Part shown: piece after piece, positions 63,388 through 64,000 of the stretch
Numbering within the stretch: position 1 is the stretch's first letter
Layout: every line of letters begins with the position of its first letter
Assembly: GCF_027286305.1 (NCBI RefSeq)
Contig: NZ_CP114599.1
Location: 3,381,001-3,445,000 of the forward strand
Reading direction: 5' to 3'
From: Phenylobacterium sp. NIBR 498073
Lineage (GTDB): Bacteria > Pseudomonadota > Alphaproteobacteria > Caulobacterales > Caulobacteraceae
DNA length: 64,000 nt
The notes under the pieces: model-generated
What the model saw: only the letters and a program-made list of their open reading frames with translations
The model's database searches: none
Told to the model about the DNA's origin: nothing
Translations under genes and position numbers: made by a program

Positions 63388-64000
63388 TTGGCCGCGTCTG
63401 AAGACGCCCCTGTCGAACTCAGCCTGGCGGAAAAGGAAGCCGCCTACGAGAAGTTCGTCTGGGACAATCTGAAGCGCAATTACATCGGCAACTATCTGCA
63501 CGGCATGCTCGGCATGACCGGCTTCCGGCTCATCAACGCGCCGACCTTCCTCCCCGCCTACCTGCACATGATCTCCGGGTCGAACACCATCGTCGGCCTG
63601 GGCCTGGCGCTGCAGCAGGTCGGCAGCGTGATTTCGCCGATCTTCGGCGCCACCCAGATCGAACACCGCAGCAAGGTGATGCCGGCCGCCGTCTGGATGG
63701 GCGGACTGGCCCGCGTTCAGATCGTCGGCATGGCGCTGGCCGGCTGGTTCCTCAAGGATCAGTCGCTGGTCGTCACCATGATGATCCTGATGTTCCTGTT
63801 CGGGCTGTTCATGGGCACCCAGCGGGTGGTGTTCGGCCTGCTGATGGCCAAGGTCATTCCGCTCAGCCGCCGCGGCCGCCTGCAGGCCTGGCGCAACGCC
63901 ACCGGCGGGCTGATCGCCGCCGCCCTCGCCTGGGCGGCCGGCAAATACCTGATCGAGGGCAACGTCTTCGGCAACGGCTACGCCACCACCTTCGCGCTGG
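63388..64000 (+). CDS. MFS transporter (3' partial)
   Basis: The frame is open to the right edge, with 204 residues visible. No ATG is available; TTG 63388 (AAGGCAGGA upstream) is the likely start and TTG 63355 the alternative, since a stop lies at 63295. Residues include KFVWDNLKRNYIGNYLHGML and long membrane spans (VVTMMILMFLFGLFMG; QRVVFGLLMAKVIPLSRRGR). This resembles the MFS group that sits near TonB receptors in sphingomonads. Substrate unknown. Confidence 0.75.
   Translation, partial: MAASEDAPVELSLAEKEAAYEKFVWDNLKRNYIGNYLHGMLGMTGFRLINAPTFLPAYLHMISGSNTIVGLGLALQQVGSVISPIFGATQIEHRSKVMPAAVWMGGLARVQIVGMALAGWFLKDQSLVVTMMILMFLFGLFMGTQRVVFGLLMAKVIPLSRRGRLQAWRNATGGLIAAALAWAAGKYLIEGNVFGNGYATTFAL

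Noticed and set aside
1-64000. CRISPR arrays, rRNA and tRNA genes
   Set aside because: No regularly spaced repeats and no tRNA- or rRNA-like segments were seen on either strand by eye.

Overview
The window is high-GC alphaproteobacterial chromosome, most likely from a Caulobacteraceae member (Caulobacter/Phenylobacterium type). This rests on the cckA cell-cycle kinase directly behind fliQ-fliR-flhB, on CtrA-type TTAA boxes and a sigma-54 element in front of flagellar operons, on the order fliL-fliM / flgF-flgG-flgA-flgH next to dxs-ispA-xseB, and on abundant TonB-dependent receptors with FecR and TPR/2OG-oxygenase partners. The genus is inferred from gene content and order; no database search was possible.

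Region 1 (1-13.9 kb) looks like a nutrient-scavenging block. It holds a FecR-type regulator (cut by the left edge), an exported M20 amidohydrolase, an exported M14 zinc carboxypeptidase, a large TonB-dependent receptor, a divergent TPR/2OG-Fe(II) oxygenase, a dicarboxylate/amino-acid symporter and an alpha/beta hydrolase broken by a frameshift. An 840-bp IS5-family element with a -1 frameshift transposase sits exactly at the stop codon of the oxygenase gene.

Region 2 (13.9-28.2 kb) is mixed housekeeping and accessory metabolism: two tiny membrane proteins, a GFA-type zinc protein, a PI-PLC-like enzyme, a Nudix hydrolase, an EAL protein with a degenerate GGDEF domain, acetyltransferase, fatty acid desaturase, acyl-CoA synthetase, MDR oxidoreductase, a VTT membrane protein, a DEAD-box helicase with a DbpA domain, an NTF2-like protein, an HI0933-type flavoprotein and an MscS channel.

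Region 3 (28.2-47.9 kb) is the flagellar and cell-cycle core. cckA, flhB, fliR and fliQ form one minus-strand unit; flgB-flgC-fliE form another; a two-gene Opu-type ABC transporter lies between them. fliO-fliP run divergently from flgB over a perfect TTAA-N7-TTAA box. fliL-fliM are followed by a bitopic DUF6468-type protein, a MotE-like protein and a 973-residue periplasmic TPR protein. flgF-flgG-flgA-flgH run divergently from fliL behind a clear sigma-54 (-24/-12) promoter. Together these encode the export gate, rod, L-ring, switch and accessory motility proteins.

Region 4 (47.9-64 kb) starts with the isoprenoid operon (HDAC-family hydrolase, histidine phosphatase, xseB, ispA, dxs). After it come an acetyltransferase, a recombinase-like protein that has lost its catalytic serine, a MerC protein behind a Zur-like palindrome, an orphan Wzt-type ABC ATPase behind a 21-bp palindrome, a VWA/CoxE-type protein, a TetR regulator, a cytoplasmic trypsin-like protein, a two-subunit molybdenum hydroxylase, a second TonB-dependent receptor and the start of an MFS transporter. 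No rRNA, tRNA or CRISPR array was seen, and no stretch above 300 bases lacks a gene.
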